Shown here in pieces: positions 26,247-33,605 of a DNA stretch of 64,000 nt (the stretch's first letter is position 1; the number at the start of each line of letters is the position of its first letter). Source of the DNA: Pseudomonas sp. Irchel 3A7 (GTDB taxonomy: Bacteria; Pseudomonadota; Gammaproteobacteria; Pseudomonadales; Pseudomonadaceae); NCBI RefSeq assembly GCF_900187565.1, contig NZ_FYED01000006.1, positions 1 to 64,000 of the forward strand, in the 5' to 3' direction. The notes beneath the pieces were generated by a model. The model searched no databases and was not told the origin of the DNA. It was given only the letters and a program-made list of their open reading frames with translations. Both the position numbers and the translations under genes were made by a program.

Positions 26247-27659
26247 TTATTGGTTCATTGGTTTATGGGGGGTCAAAAGCGGCATCTTCCATTGACCGCT
26301 GGCGACTTCCGGTTCAGGCAGGTACAGGCGCAGCACGCCATAAAACGGCCCGTTCGGCGCCGGCAACCAGTTGCTTTGCAGATCCTTGGCCGGTGCCTTG
26401 TTCTGTACGAATAGCGTCAGGCCGCCATCGGCGTCGAGCTTGAGGTCGGGCAGCATGCGCGAGTTGATCAGGTAGCGGTTGAGCGGGTTGTCTACCAGCA
26501 ATTTGTTCTTCGCGTTGTACAGGGTCAGCGACCAGAACGCTTCGGCCGGGGGCAGGGCGCCTTTGGCGAAATGCAGGGTGTAGTCGTGCCTGGAGGCGTC
26601 GACCGGCTGATCATTCCTGTCGACGAAGTAACCAATGTAATTGGCTTCCTCGGCAGAGTTGCCGAAGATGCCCAGGTTGGCGCCTGCGTAGCGGTACAGG
26701 TAATTGCCCTTGAGGTGATTGCGGGTGCCAAAGAAATCGCCGCTGCTGACCTCATGGGTATCGATTCTGGTTTTCTTGAAGGCGGCGAATTCCGCCTTGG
26801 CGTCGCTGATGCCGTCTTCCAGGGCTTTGCGTTGATCGGCGCTCAGTTTGGTCAGATTGAACGGCTTGCCGGCTTCGATGCCGATGGTCTTGAAACGCGC
26901 GAGCAGCGTTTTTTCCACGCTCTGGGCCGGTGCAAAGGCCAGCATGAAATTCAGGTAGCGAAACAGATCCGGCGTGTCGCTCATGGTCGGCGTGGGTTTC
27001 GGCCAGTCGATTTTCGCGGCGGCGCGCGGTGCCTTGTGCCGGGTGTACCGGCTCAGGGATTGAACCTTATAGCCCTTCTGGATCTGCTTGACCTTGGCCA
27101 GGTCCTCTTCATCGAACAACTGCGTGCGATACAGCGCGTAGGCGATGTTGGTTTCGCTGCGCAGCAGACGGTCGATGTTCTGCGGTTGCTTACCTTTCCA
27201 GTCGGGTCCTGCAATCATGAACTGGCCGCCCTTGTTGCCGGTACTGCGGGTCCCCAGGTAAGCGAAATTCTGCGTGTAGGCGTCGATCAATTGCACCGAG
27301 TAGTAACGTTGCTCTTCAACGGGCGGCAAAGTGAGTACCAGAGGCTCGGTGCGCAGGTCCATCCAGACGAAGGAGTAGGGCGTGTCGGCATTGGGCGTGA
27401 CGAACGCGGTGTCCTGGGCGGTGAAGGCCTTGGCGGTGTTGCCGATCCGGTTAAACGGCGCCTTGTAGTTCGAACTCTTCTTGTCCACGGCCTGGCTGTA
27501 GAGCGTCTTGTACATTTCCACCACCGGAAATCCGTACAAATAGGCTTCCCTGGCGATGCCCCGGGCTTGTTCCGGGGTGGCGGTGAAGTCGGCACCCACG
27601 CCACAACTGACAAACATCGTCATCAGGCCGAAACCGGCTGTGCGAATTGCAATGTGCAT
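26247..27659 (-). CDS. DUF1254/DUF1214 secreted protein
   Basis: The 470-residue precursor has a signal peptide (AGFGLMTMFVSCGVGA). The N-terminal domain shows the DUF1254 pattern: AREAYLYGFPVVEMYKTLY, then TPNADTPYSFVWMDL and LPPVEEQRYYSVQLIDAYT. The C-terminal DUF1214 domain has FWSLTLYNAKNKLLVDNPLNRY. This family is widespread in proteobacteria as secreted proteins of unknown activity. The stop is 77 nt upstream of the MoxR gene, and the preceding outer-membrane gene ends 9 nt before its start. It is thus probably the second gene of the MoxR run. Confidence 0.88.
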   Translation of the reverse strand: MHIAIRTAGFGLMTMFVSCGVGADFTATPEQARGIAREAYLYGFPVVEMYKTLYSQAVDKKSSNYKAPFNRIGNTAKAFTAQDTAFVTPNADTPYSFVWMDLRTEPLVLTLPPVEEQRYYSVQLIDAYTQNFAYLGTRSTGNKGGQFMIAGPDWKGKQPQNIDRLLRSETNIAYALYRTQLFDEEDLAKVKQIQKGYKVQSLSRYTRHKAPRAAAKIDWPKPTPTMSDTPDLFRYLNFMLAFAPAQSVEKTLLARFKTIGIEAGKPFNLTKLSADQRKALEDGISDAKAEFAAFKKTRIDTHEVSSGDFFGTRNHLKGNYLYRYAGANLGIFGNSAEEANYIGYFVDRNDQPVDASRHDYTLHFAKGALPPAEAFWSLTLYNAKNKLLVDNPLNRYLINSRMLPDLKLDADGGLTLFVQNKAPAKDLQSNWLPAPNGPFYGVLRLYLPEPEVASGQWKMPLLTPHKPMNQ

Positions 27660-27668
27660 GGCAGTGCC

Positions 27669-28460
27669 TCACTTTCCAAACGTGGCGTTGAGCCCGACGA
27701 ACAGGGTGAACTGCGGCACGCCATCGCCTTTGCGCTCGACGGTCCACTGCGGTTCGATAAAGGCGTTGAGGATATTGGGTCCGTCTTTCCAGACTTTTCC
27801 GCCACCCAAACCGAGTGGGATGTAGTGGGTGTCGTTCTTCAGATCGAAGGTCCAGATACCGGTGGAACGCAGGTACCAGCCGTGGTCCAGGTTGTGAATG
27901 ACGAAAGGTTGCAGCGTCGCCGTTTCAACATGTTCGCGGTCGTGGTCGCCAGCAAATGAACTCTGGTATTGCACCAGCGCGCCCAGCAGGCCGCGAGGTG
28001 ACGCGTCGATGGCCACGGCGGCGAACCCGGCCTGCCATTTGCCGGTGCCGAGTTCATCCTGATCGGCAAAGGGGGCGGTGATCATCGGCCCGATACCCAA
28101 CTGCACGCCCTCGGTTTTCAGCAGAAAGATATCGAACAGGTTGAGGTCGCCTTCACCGGTGCTGTAGCCGCCGTTCGGATCAGGATGGGTGCTGATCGGC
28201 GCCGTACCGCGCAACAACTGGGGCACGCCGATGAAATCATTCGGTGCAATCGGCAACGTGCCGCGTACCAGCAGGTCGTTGGTGTGGATGTTGGAGCCGT
28301 AGTACCTCGGTGTGTAGTAGTCCTGCAGGTTCATCCCCGGCTCGAGGTTGAGCGGGTTGTTGCTCCTGTTGGCGGTCTCGGCGTTGTCGGCGTGGGCACA
28401 AATAAGAGGTGCGAACGAAGTCGCCACAAGAAAAATGTGTATTCCCATTTTGTTCAACAT
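27669..28460 (-). CDS. Predicted outer-membrane beta-barrel protein
   Basis: The 263-residue precursor has a signal peptide ending near AHA-DNAE. The mature part alternates hydrophobic and polar residues (VQLGIGPMITAPF, WQAGFAAVAIDASP, GWYLRSTGIWTFDL) and ends in strand FTLFVGLNATFGK with a near-terminal aromatic residue, all features of an outer-membrane barrel. An N-terminal segment NLEPGMNLQDYYTPRYYG precedes the barrel. It resembles uncharacterised transporter-like proteins near DUF1254 genes; the exact family is not certain. GGGGGAATC is an excellent ribosome-binding site for the ATG at 28460. It appears to be the first gene of the MoxR run. Confidence 0.65.
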   Translation of the reverse strand: MLNKMGIHIFLVATSFAPLICAHADNAETANRSNNPLNLEPGMNLQDYYTPRYYGSNIHTNDLLVRGTLPIAPNDFIGVPQLLRGTAPISTHPDPNGGYSTGEGDLNLFDIFLLKTEGVQLGIGPMITAPFADQDELGTGKWQAGFAAVAIDASPRGLLGALVQYQSSFAGDHDREHVETATLQPFVIHNLDHGWYLRSTGIWTFDLKNDTHYIPLGLGGGKVWKDGPNILNAFIEPQWTVERKGDGVPQFTLFVGLNATFGK

Positions 28461-28683
28461 GATTCCCCCGGTTCCCTGGTGGCTCATTGGGAAGACCCGG
28501 CACTTGGCGGCCGTTATTGCGTAATCTCTTTGCTATCAAGGCTGTAGGACGTGTCTCTTGAAGCTAGCAGCTAAATGAGGGTTAGCCAGTCGGAGGGGGT
28601 GATTCTTTGGTTTTGAGCGCAGGTTTTCCGGTGCTTTTTGTGTACTGAAAAGTTAATACGAATCAAGGAATTGGAAAACAAAG

Positions 28684-28732
28684 AAGCCCGTCATCGGTAT
28701 AAACGCGATGGCGGGCTTGCCGTTTTTTTTTT
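28684..28732. terminator. Strong hairpin with T10 run, without an intact upstream gene
   Basis: The 13-nt arms AAGCCCGTCATCG and CGATGGCGGGCTT pair with one G-T wobble. Ten T follow on the plus strand. On the minus strand the stem is followed by CTTTGTTTTCC, so it can act in both directions. No complete gene leads into it on the plus strand; on the minus strand the decayed DUF6124 gene does. Confidence 0.65.
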
Positions 28733-28860
28733 GGCGAGGGAGCTTGCTCCCGCTCGGCTGCGCAGCAGTCGTATCCCTCGCTGGCAAGGTACCCCTGATA
28801 CACCGCGTGCGCTGTTTTTGGGGCCGCTTCGCAGCCCAGCGGGAGCAAGCTCCCTCGCCA
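28732..28860. repeat. REPIN of the GGCGAGGGAGCTTGCTCCC family
   Basis: TGGCGAGGGAGCTTGCTCCC at 28732 and GGGAGCAAGCTCCCTCGCCA ending at 28860 are inverted arms around a long spacer (GCTGCGCAGCAGTCG and GGCCGCTTCGCAGCCC). The same family occurs at 44220 and 54234. Confidence 0.9.
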
Positions 28861-28877
28861 CAAGGGTTTAGCGGTGA

Positions 28878-29018
28878 CTAAGGTGGATCAAGATTATCCA
28901 GCACCCGATTCACCGCCAGTTCCCCCAACATGATCGACTGCTGAATCCCCAGCAGCGTATGGCTCTGCGATCCCTTCAAACTCCCCGCGAAATCACTGGC
29001 CATGACATTCGACAAAAA
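28878..29018 (-). pseudogene. 3' fragment of a DUF6124-type gene
   Basis: Reading the minus strand from about 29018 gives FLSNVMASDFAGSLKGSQ, then GIQQSIMLGELAVNRVLDN and LDPP followed by a stop. This is the C-terminal helical signature of the small DUF6124 proteins common in Pseudomonas (ASDLA..LEGSQR..LGIQQ..ELG..VDRALD). Upstream the frame runs into unrelated residues and a stop at 29049-29051, so the N-terminal part is missing. It is interpreted as a gene cut off when the bacteriocin genes arrived. The family match is from memory. Confidence 0.55.
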
Positions 29019-29095
29019 TCCCACCCCATAAATATGTACCGCACCTGATCACCACCCCATCGACATGCTGCGCCCTACAGACAAGGAGAGACTGT

Positions 29096-31648
29096 ATGGC
29101 ACAAAACACATTGAGCGATGGAACGTCAGGAGATGTCGTGATCAGGTCCGGCCCACCGGCTTCGGGCGGCGGATCGGGGGGCGGCGGTAGTTTTGGCGGA
29201 AACCGCGTCGGCGCATCCGGGGCTTTCAGCGGTCCCAGCAAAAAAACAAGGGAGGCCCGCAGGCGGGTCAAGCAAGAGTACCTGCAAGCCCAGGAACAAC
29301 AGCGACTTCAGGCAGCGGCTGCCGCCGTGCAGGCCCAGGAGTTGGCTCGCTTGCAGACACGACAGCAAACCCTTGCCTCTTGGGTTGCGCGTCATGACAA
29401 CTTCAGAGCGATTGTCGATCAAAGCTTCTTCGCGAAAAGCGCGCAATTGACGTCATCGCTGGAGCAGGAAGTATCAGCGGCCAGTAGACCACCCAACAGC
29501 GATTCGAGCGAACGCTGGCAGCTGTATCTCATCACCAAGGAGAAGAGCGAAATCGACGGGCTGATTGCCCGAAAGACCGCAGAGCTCAATGCAAAGCGTG
29601 CAACCGCCAACTCATTCGATGGTCATGACCCACTCACTCGTTCGGCGAATGACTACCTCGCGCGCCTGGACCAGTTCGCAGATGCGCTCAGTAACGGTCA
29701 TCAGATTTGGGAAAGCGCCTACCACGCTGCTCAGGAAGCACGACTGCTGTCCGCACAGATAAACGTACTCACGGAAAAATCCGGCACCCTGGCTCGATAT
29801 CATGCCGAGCAGACCGTTGTCTGGCGTGACAGGGAAGCGATATGGGAGCGTCATCGACAAGTTGCCGAGCAGCGCAATGCACGCATTCGCTTCAAGCAGC
29901 AGGCCGATGAAGATGCGCGGATAGAGAGGGCCAAGCAGACCAATACCTTGCGTTTGCCGTCTTCGGTAACCGCTCTTTCAATGCTGTTCAATCCCCGGGG
30001 GGTATGGGTTTCCGGAACAGCCGATGGATTGGCAGTTGCCGTGGCACGGGCGACAACTGCAATAGGAAGCGCATTAGCGACGCTCACTGTCCCGCAAGTT
30101 GCGATATTTGTCGGGGGCATGACCTATCCGTCCGAGCTGGGTAACGGAGAGTTGACTCAGGAACAGCGGACTCAGTTGTTTCACGCTGTCGCCGTCCCCG
30201 CACAGACACTGGATCTTTACGACAGCCAAGAGCTGCAAACAATCGCTGACACGGGGGGATCGGTAGAGTCCGGGTTTCGGCTCAAGCCTTTGTCCACGCC
30301 TGAGGGCTCGACGGCGGTCATTGTCGCGAGTACCGGGGGTGAGATTGATCCCCGAGTTCCGGTGGTGAATGCAGTACTGGATCCTTTGAGCGGTCAACAC
30401 ATCGCTGAGATACCTGGATCACCGACCAGGTATGTGCAGTTCACGCCAGAAGCCGCGACTACAGCGACTGTCTCTGACCAGACTCGCCTCACAGTGTCGG
30501 AACCTCAGTTTCAAGACATCCCGACCGGTGTCGATTGGCGCATTCAGGATTGCATTGTCTGCGTGCCTGGACTGGAGCCGATCTATCTATCGTTCGATGT
30601 GCCACCGATGGGTACAGGGGTCGTCACCGGGACCGGTCAACCGGCTACGGTGGATTGGTGGAAAGCCGCCAGTCAGGCGAGCGGGGCAGCCATCCCGTCT
30701 CAGATCGGCGATCTGTTTCGAGGCCGGGAATTCAAATCGTTCCAGGCTTTTGACCAGGCACTGTGGCAGTCCCTTGGCGAACACCCCCTGCTTGCAAGCC
30801 AGTTCGATGAGGTAAACCAAAAACGCATCGAGCAAGGATTCTCCCCTTATGCGCCGAAGAGCACGTGGGTCGGTGAAAACCGTGAGTTCGAACTGCGCTA
30901 TCAGGAACGGTCGGAGTTCTGGGCCGACGCTTTCAATCTCGACAAAATCAGCATCAAGGCGCCGAACAGTGCCGGCGGATGGCTTGGGGTCGTACCTGCG
31001 GTTGTTCCTTGGCCGATCCCGCCGGCCAGTAGCTGGAAACCCTTGGTGCCACCGGGCAGCGAACAACTCGGGTCGACCACATTACCGACCACGCCGACCG
31101 ATCCGTTGGTGTATCCCGGCAACCCGGCCATCCCCGTCCTACCACCAAACGAGACGTTTCCGGCTGTTGACGAAGGGGAGATTGGTGCGAGTATTCCTGG
31201 GTATCCGGGGGATATGGAGCTTCCTTCGCCAGACGCCCTGTTTCGCGATCGACGGGATGATCCAGGTGTCGTCACGGGCGGAGGGCAGGCGGTTTCAGGG
31301 GTATGGTTGGGTGATGCTGCGCGAGGTAAGGGGGCGCCTATTCCATCGCATATTGCTGATCAGTTGAGAGGGAAAGAGTTTAGAAATTTTCATGAATTCA
31401 GGCGTGCGTTCTGGAAGGCGATTGAGGCGGATCCGAAGCTCAGGTCTCGATTTACCCCTATTGATTTGCATTTGATGAAAAGAGGTAACGCTCCTTATGC
31501 CTCCGCAGATGATAGGAACGGAGGTCGTAAAAAGTATGAAATTCATCATCTCGAAGAAGTTGCCCAAGGAGGGGAGGTATACGACATGGATAATTTGGTC
31601 GTTTTGACTGCAAGGCGCCATATTGATCTTCATAGGAAAGGGGACTAA
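29096..31648 (+). CDS. S-type pyocin-like bacteriocin with HNH DNase tail and an internal truncated nuclease-like domain
   Basis: The 850-residue protein has a Gly/Ser-rich N-terminus (GGGSGGGGSFGG) and a long helical coiled-coil region (about 50-285). A pyocin-S translocation domain spans about 287-505. A nuclease-like segment follows at about 509-621 (AAIPSQIGDLFRGREFKSF). After a Pro/Thr-rich linker and a FRDRRDDPGVVTGGG junction comes the real colicin-type DNase (about 715-850). The HNH motif is complete: EIHHLEEVAQGG near 814, DNLVVLT, then RRHIDLH near 840. It would cut DNA of sensitive relatives after import. The cognate immunity gene follows by 3 nt. The internal segment stops before any HNH residues, so it should be inactive. 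AAGGAGAG precedes the ATG. Confidence 0.93.
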   Translation: MAQNTLSDGTSGDVVIRSGPPASGGGSGGGGSFGGNRVGASGAFSGPSKKTREARRRVKQEYLQAQEQQRLQAAAAAVQAQELARLQTRQQTLASWVARHDNFRAIVDQSFFAKSAQLTSSLEQEVSAASRPPNSDSSERWQLYLITKEKSEIDGLIARKTAELNAKRATANSFDGHDPLTRSANDYLARLDQFADALSNGHQIWESAYHAAQEARLLSAQINVLTEKSGTLARYHAEQTVVWRDREAIWERHRQVAEQRNARIRFKQQADEDARIERAKQTNTLRLPSSVTALSMLFNPRGVWVSGTADGLAVAVARATTAIGSALATLTVPQVAIFVGGMTYPSELGNGELTQEQRTQLFHAVAVPAQTLDLYDSQELQTIADTGGSVESGFRLKPLSTPEGSTAVIVASTGGEIDPRVPVVNAVLDPLSGQHIAEIPGSPTRYVQFTPEAATTATVSDQTRLTVSEPQFQDIPTGVDWRIQDCIVCVPGLEPIYLSFDVPPMGTGVVTGTGQPATVDWWKAASQASGAAIPSQIGDLFRGREFKSFQAFDQALWQSLGEHPLLASQFDEVNQKRIEQGFSPYAPKSTWVGENREFELRYQERSEFWADAFNLDKISIKAPNSAGGWLGVVPAVVPWPIPPASSWKPLVPPGSEQLGSTTLPTTPTDPLVYPGNPAIPVLPPNETFPAVDEGEIGASIPGYPGDMELPSPDALFRDRRDDPGVVTGGGQAVSGVWLGDAARGKGAPIPSHIADQLRGKEFRNFHEFRRAFWKAIEADPKLRSRFTPIDLHLMKRGNAPYASADDRNGGRKKYEIHHLEEVAQGGEVYDMDNLVVLTARRHIDLHRKGD

Positions 31649-31650
31649 TC

Positions 31651-31926
31651 ATGATTATGAAAGATAAATATGAAGACTATACAGAGGTGGAGTTTTTACA
31701 GTTTTTACGAGGTTTATACGAAGAGAGAGAGGACCTTTCTCCAGATGAGTTTGAAGACTTCATAGATAAAGGGGTGATGCATTTTGAGTTAGTAACTGAA
31801 CATCCTGACCGTTCTGACGTGATTTTTTTTCCAAAGGAAGGCTGCGAGAGTACACCGGAAGATGTACTAAGGGTTGTCAAAGAATGGCGCGTGGCCAATA
31901 ACAAACCCGGCTTCAAACCTGAATAA
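31651..31926 (+). CDS. Colicin E / pyocin S-type DNase immunity protein
   Basis: The 91-residue acidic protein matches the Im2/Im7/Im9 four-helix family: DYTEVEFLQFLRGLY (helix I), FELVTEHPDRSDVIFFP (helix II end and helix III), then PEDVLRVVKEWR and NNKPGFKP. The nuclease-contacting Tyr-Tyr of Im9 is Phe-Phe here (residues 59-60). It should bind the DNase domain of the preceding toxin tightly and protect the producer. AGGGG is 7 nt before the ATG, only two codons ahead of another ATG. Its AT content is visibly above that of the surrounding genes and matches the toxin 3' end, so the toxin tail and immunity gene travel as one module. Confidence 0.93.
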   Translation: MIMKDKYEDYTEVEFLQFLRGLYEEREDLSPDEFEDFIDKGVMHFELVTEHPDRSDVIFFPKEGCESTPEDVLRVVKEWRVANNKPGFKPE

Positions 31927-31935
31927 TTTGCCTCG

Positions 31936-31976
31936 TTGACAACTTAGCGGCACTTGCTCATTACCGAGCAGGTGCC
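31936..31976 (+). promoter_or_regulatory. Possible promoter element and stem-loop before the chimeric gene
   Basis: TTGACA occurs at 31936-31941, and 17 nt later only a poor -10 (CATTAC). An 11-bp stem-loop (GGCACTTGCTC / GAGCAGGTGCC, one wobble pair, 6-nt loop) spans 31949-31976. It may separate expression of the chimeric gene from the toxin-immunity pair, either as a weak terminator or as a regulatory hairpin. Confidence 0.35.
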
Positions 31977-32018
31977 ATGGTCTTCGACCGTTTTCCAAAT
32001 AGATTCAAGGACGAACCA

Positions 32019-33524
32019 ATGGAGCTTAAAGCAACACTCAAGGAATACACCGCGCCTGAGTTTCAGGCGCTGATTGACAGGATCTGGGCCGTTGATATGC
32101 CCAAGGAAGATCATGACAACCTGATCAACCACTTCGACCGCATTGTTGGCCATCCCAAAGGGGCAGACCTTCTGTTTTACCCTGACGACAGGTTTGACTC
32201 GGGTGGCGCGGGAGGGGTCATTCTTCATGTCAGGGCCTGGCATAACAAACAAGGCGCGGCAGCCTTCAGAGGCGAGGCTTTCCCACCTCCGGCCCGTCTT
32301 GCGCCATTGAGTCCTTTAGCAAGAAATCAGGCCAATACTCAAAAAATCAACACAGATGTGACCGTGTCGGAACACGCCCTTGAAGCAGCGCTAGGCCATT
32401 TGGAGACATTGATTGCGCATCGGCGTGGTCAAGCGGGTAGTCATACCAGTTTCACGGATCTGGAGACAAATATCCGTGCTCTGGAAGCAGCTCAGGAGCA
32501 AGCACGTATTGCTGTCAGAAAATTTGAATTCTGGAAGATGAGTGTGCAGTTCGCCATGAGCGGCACGCAGCGTGATGCCACCTATGCTCGATCCGATCAG
32601 GCGCAATGGCAGGGCCAGCTACAACAGGTTTCCGCACTTCATTCTCGCTACTTGGCGCACCTGGCGAATACTGCCCACCGATATCGCGCCTTACATGATG
32701 AAGTTCAAACACAGCTGACAGGGGCACAGGAGCAGTTGGTTCGTGCACGTAACCAGGCCGGTGTGGGACCTGCACAGACGATCTGCAGCATGTCTGCTTC
32801 CTTTGCCTTGGCGAACAAACTTCCGGAGCTTTTATTGGCGAGTGGGGCATCGGCGTTAGAGTTGTCTCAACACAAGGATCTACAGAAGTCCATCCGCTCG
32901 GCGGTGGCTGAAATTACATGGCGGAACACTTCGGGTACCTCGCTCAGCACAAACGAATATGCGTCTGTGCTGAATTTCGGCTTTTCCAGTCGTGCAGATA
33001 CCCAGATCTACGGCCTTGGCGTTCCGCTGTCCGAACTGGCGCCTATCGAAGGTAGGAATTGGCAAATCCTCGCGCAGAACAAAGCTGAGGTGAATATTCC
33101 TTTCCGGATGGGTTCCAGGGTTATGACCGCTGCGCCCGGGGCCAGTCTTCTGGGCATAGAGGGTATTAAATCCATGTCGCAGGTTTACATCACTGCGTCT
33201 TCCGCCCAGGTTTCGCAATCTACGGTGCGGGTAAGGTTGGCGCGCCAGGAACAAGGTACGAGCGCCTTCAGCTTTACCGCTGATGGCACCGCGCCGATTA
33301 CGATTTTCTGGTCCCGTTCAATCATTCTTGCAAGCAGCTCACCCGAGAAGAGATCACAACCGAGGCCGTTGAGTTTTGTTCAATCTCCTCCCGTACCGCT
33401 TCTCGAACCCTTGAGTAATAACGAAGTTGTTCATTTCGACGACTACATCGTGGTCTTCCCTGACGAGGCCGGGTTGGACCCACTGTATGTCATGTTCAGG
33501 GATCGACGTGAATATCCTGTTTAG
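32019..33524 (+). CDS. Chimera: E-type immunity domain fused to pyocin S translocation domain, no toxin domain
   Basis: The 501-residue protein starts as an Im-family domain (about 1-85): MELKATLKEYTAPEFQALID, HFDRIVGHPKGADLLFYP, then VILHVRAWHNKQGAAAF. The ligand-contact pair is Phe-Tyr at 53-54. A linker with PPPARLAPLSPL and a coiled-coil (about 115-245) follow. From about 255 to the end it is a pyocin-S-type translocation domain, closing with DDYIVVFPDEAGLDPLYVMFRDRREYPV (given as motif ends VVFP and MFRDRREYPV). In S-type pyocins that last motif leads into the nuclease, but here a stop follows at once. AAGGA precedes the ATG at 32019; an ATG at 31977 lacks support. It may be a decoy, an accessory immunity factor or a recombination relic. 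Confidence 0.8.
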   Translation: MELKATLKEYTAPEFQALIDRIWAVDMPKEDHDNLINHFDRIVGHPKGADLLFYPDDRFDSGGAGGVILHVRAWHNKQGAAAFRGEAFPPPARLAPLSPLARNQANTQKINTDVTVSEHALEAALGHLETLIAHRRGQAGSHTSFTDLETNIRALEAAQEQARIAVRKFEFWKMSVQFAMSGTQRDATYARSDQAQWQGQLQQVSALHSRYLAHLANTAHRYRALHDEVQTQLTGAQEQLVRARNQAGVGPAQTICSMSASFALANKLPELLLASGASALELSQHKDLQKSIRSAVAEITWRNTSGTSLSTNEYASVLNFGFSSRADTQIYGLGVPLSELAPIEGRNWQILAQNKAEVNIPFRMGSRVMTAAPGASLLGIEGIKSMSQVYITASSAQVSQSTVRVRLARQEQGTSAFSFTADGTAPITIFWSRSIILASSSPEKRSQPRPLSFVQSPPVPLLEPLSNNEVVHFDDYIVVFPDEAGLDPLYVMFRDRREYPV

Positions 33525-33545
33525 CCTTTCACATCTTGTGATAAC

Positions 33546-33585
33546 CGATCACGTCCGCCAACAGCACGGCACCAGGACGTGATCG
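33546..33585. terminator. 11-bp inverted repeat between convergent genes
   Basis: CGATCACGTCC at 33546-33556 and GGACGTGATCG at 33575-33585 are perfect complements with an 18-nt loop. It lies 21 nt after the chimera stop and 20 nt before the convergent YciI-like gene stop. No T-run follows, so termination is only inferred from position. Confidence 0.4.
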
Positions 33586-33605
33586 CGCTATCACTTAATA
33601 CCCGC

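Larger units (their letters stand above)
28461..29095. other. Junction region before the bacteriocin genes
   Basis: This 635-nt stretch has no intact gene. It holds a hairpin terminator with a T10 run (28684-28732), a REPIN (28732-28860) and the 3' remnant of a minus-strand DUF6124-type gene (28878-29018). The bacteriocin promoter must lie in the last 150 nt. I found no clear LexA box (CTG-N10-CAG) or PrtN-type repeat there. Such debris is typical at insertion points of accessory DNA. Confidence 0.5.

Noticed and set aside
28560..28700. A tRNA or small RNA ending at the T10 terminator
   Set aside because: No cloverleaf, CCA-type end or conserved sRNA core could be folded by eye. The hairpin is better seen as a leftover terminator.
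29019..29095. LexA (SOS) or PrtN-type operator before the pyocin gene
   Set aside because: Only CTG-N7-CAG was found, which has the wrong spacing, and no repeated P-box pattern was seen. SOS control remains likely for the family but is not supported by the bases I can see.
28993..29271. 92-codon minus-strand frame across the pyocin start
   Set aside because: Pro-rich shadow of the Gly/Ser-rich toxin N-terminus with no ribosome-binding site.
31977..32018. Upstream ATG at 31977 as start of the immunity-pyocin chimera
   Set aside because: It overlaps the end of the hairpin and lacks a ribosome-binding site. The ATG at 32019 has AAGGA and begins the Im domain in register (MELK, as in Im9).
29096..33524. 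Prophage or tailocin remnant around the bacteriocin
   Set aside because: No integrase, lysis, capsid or tail genes flank it. The island consists only of toxin, immunity and chimeric genes.
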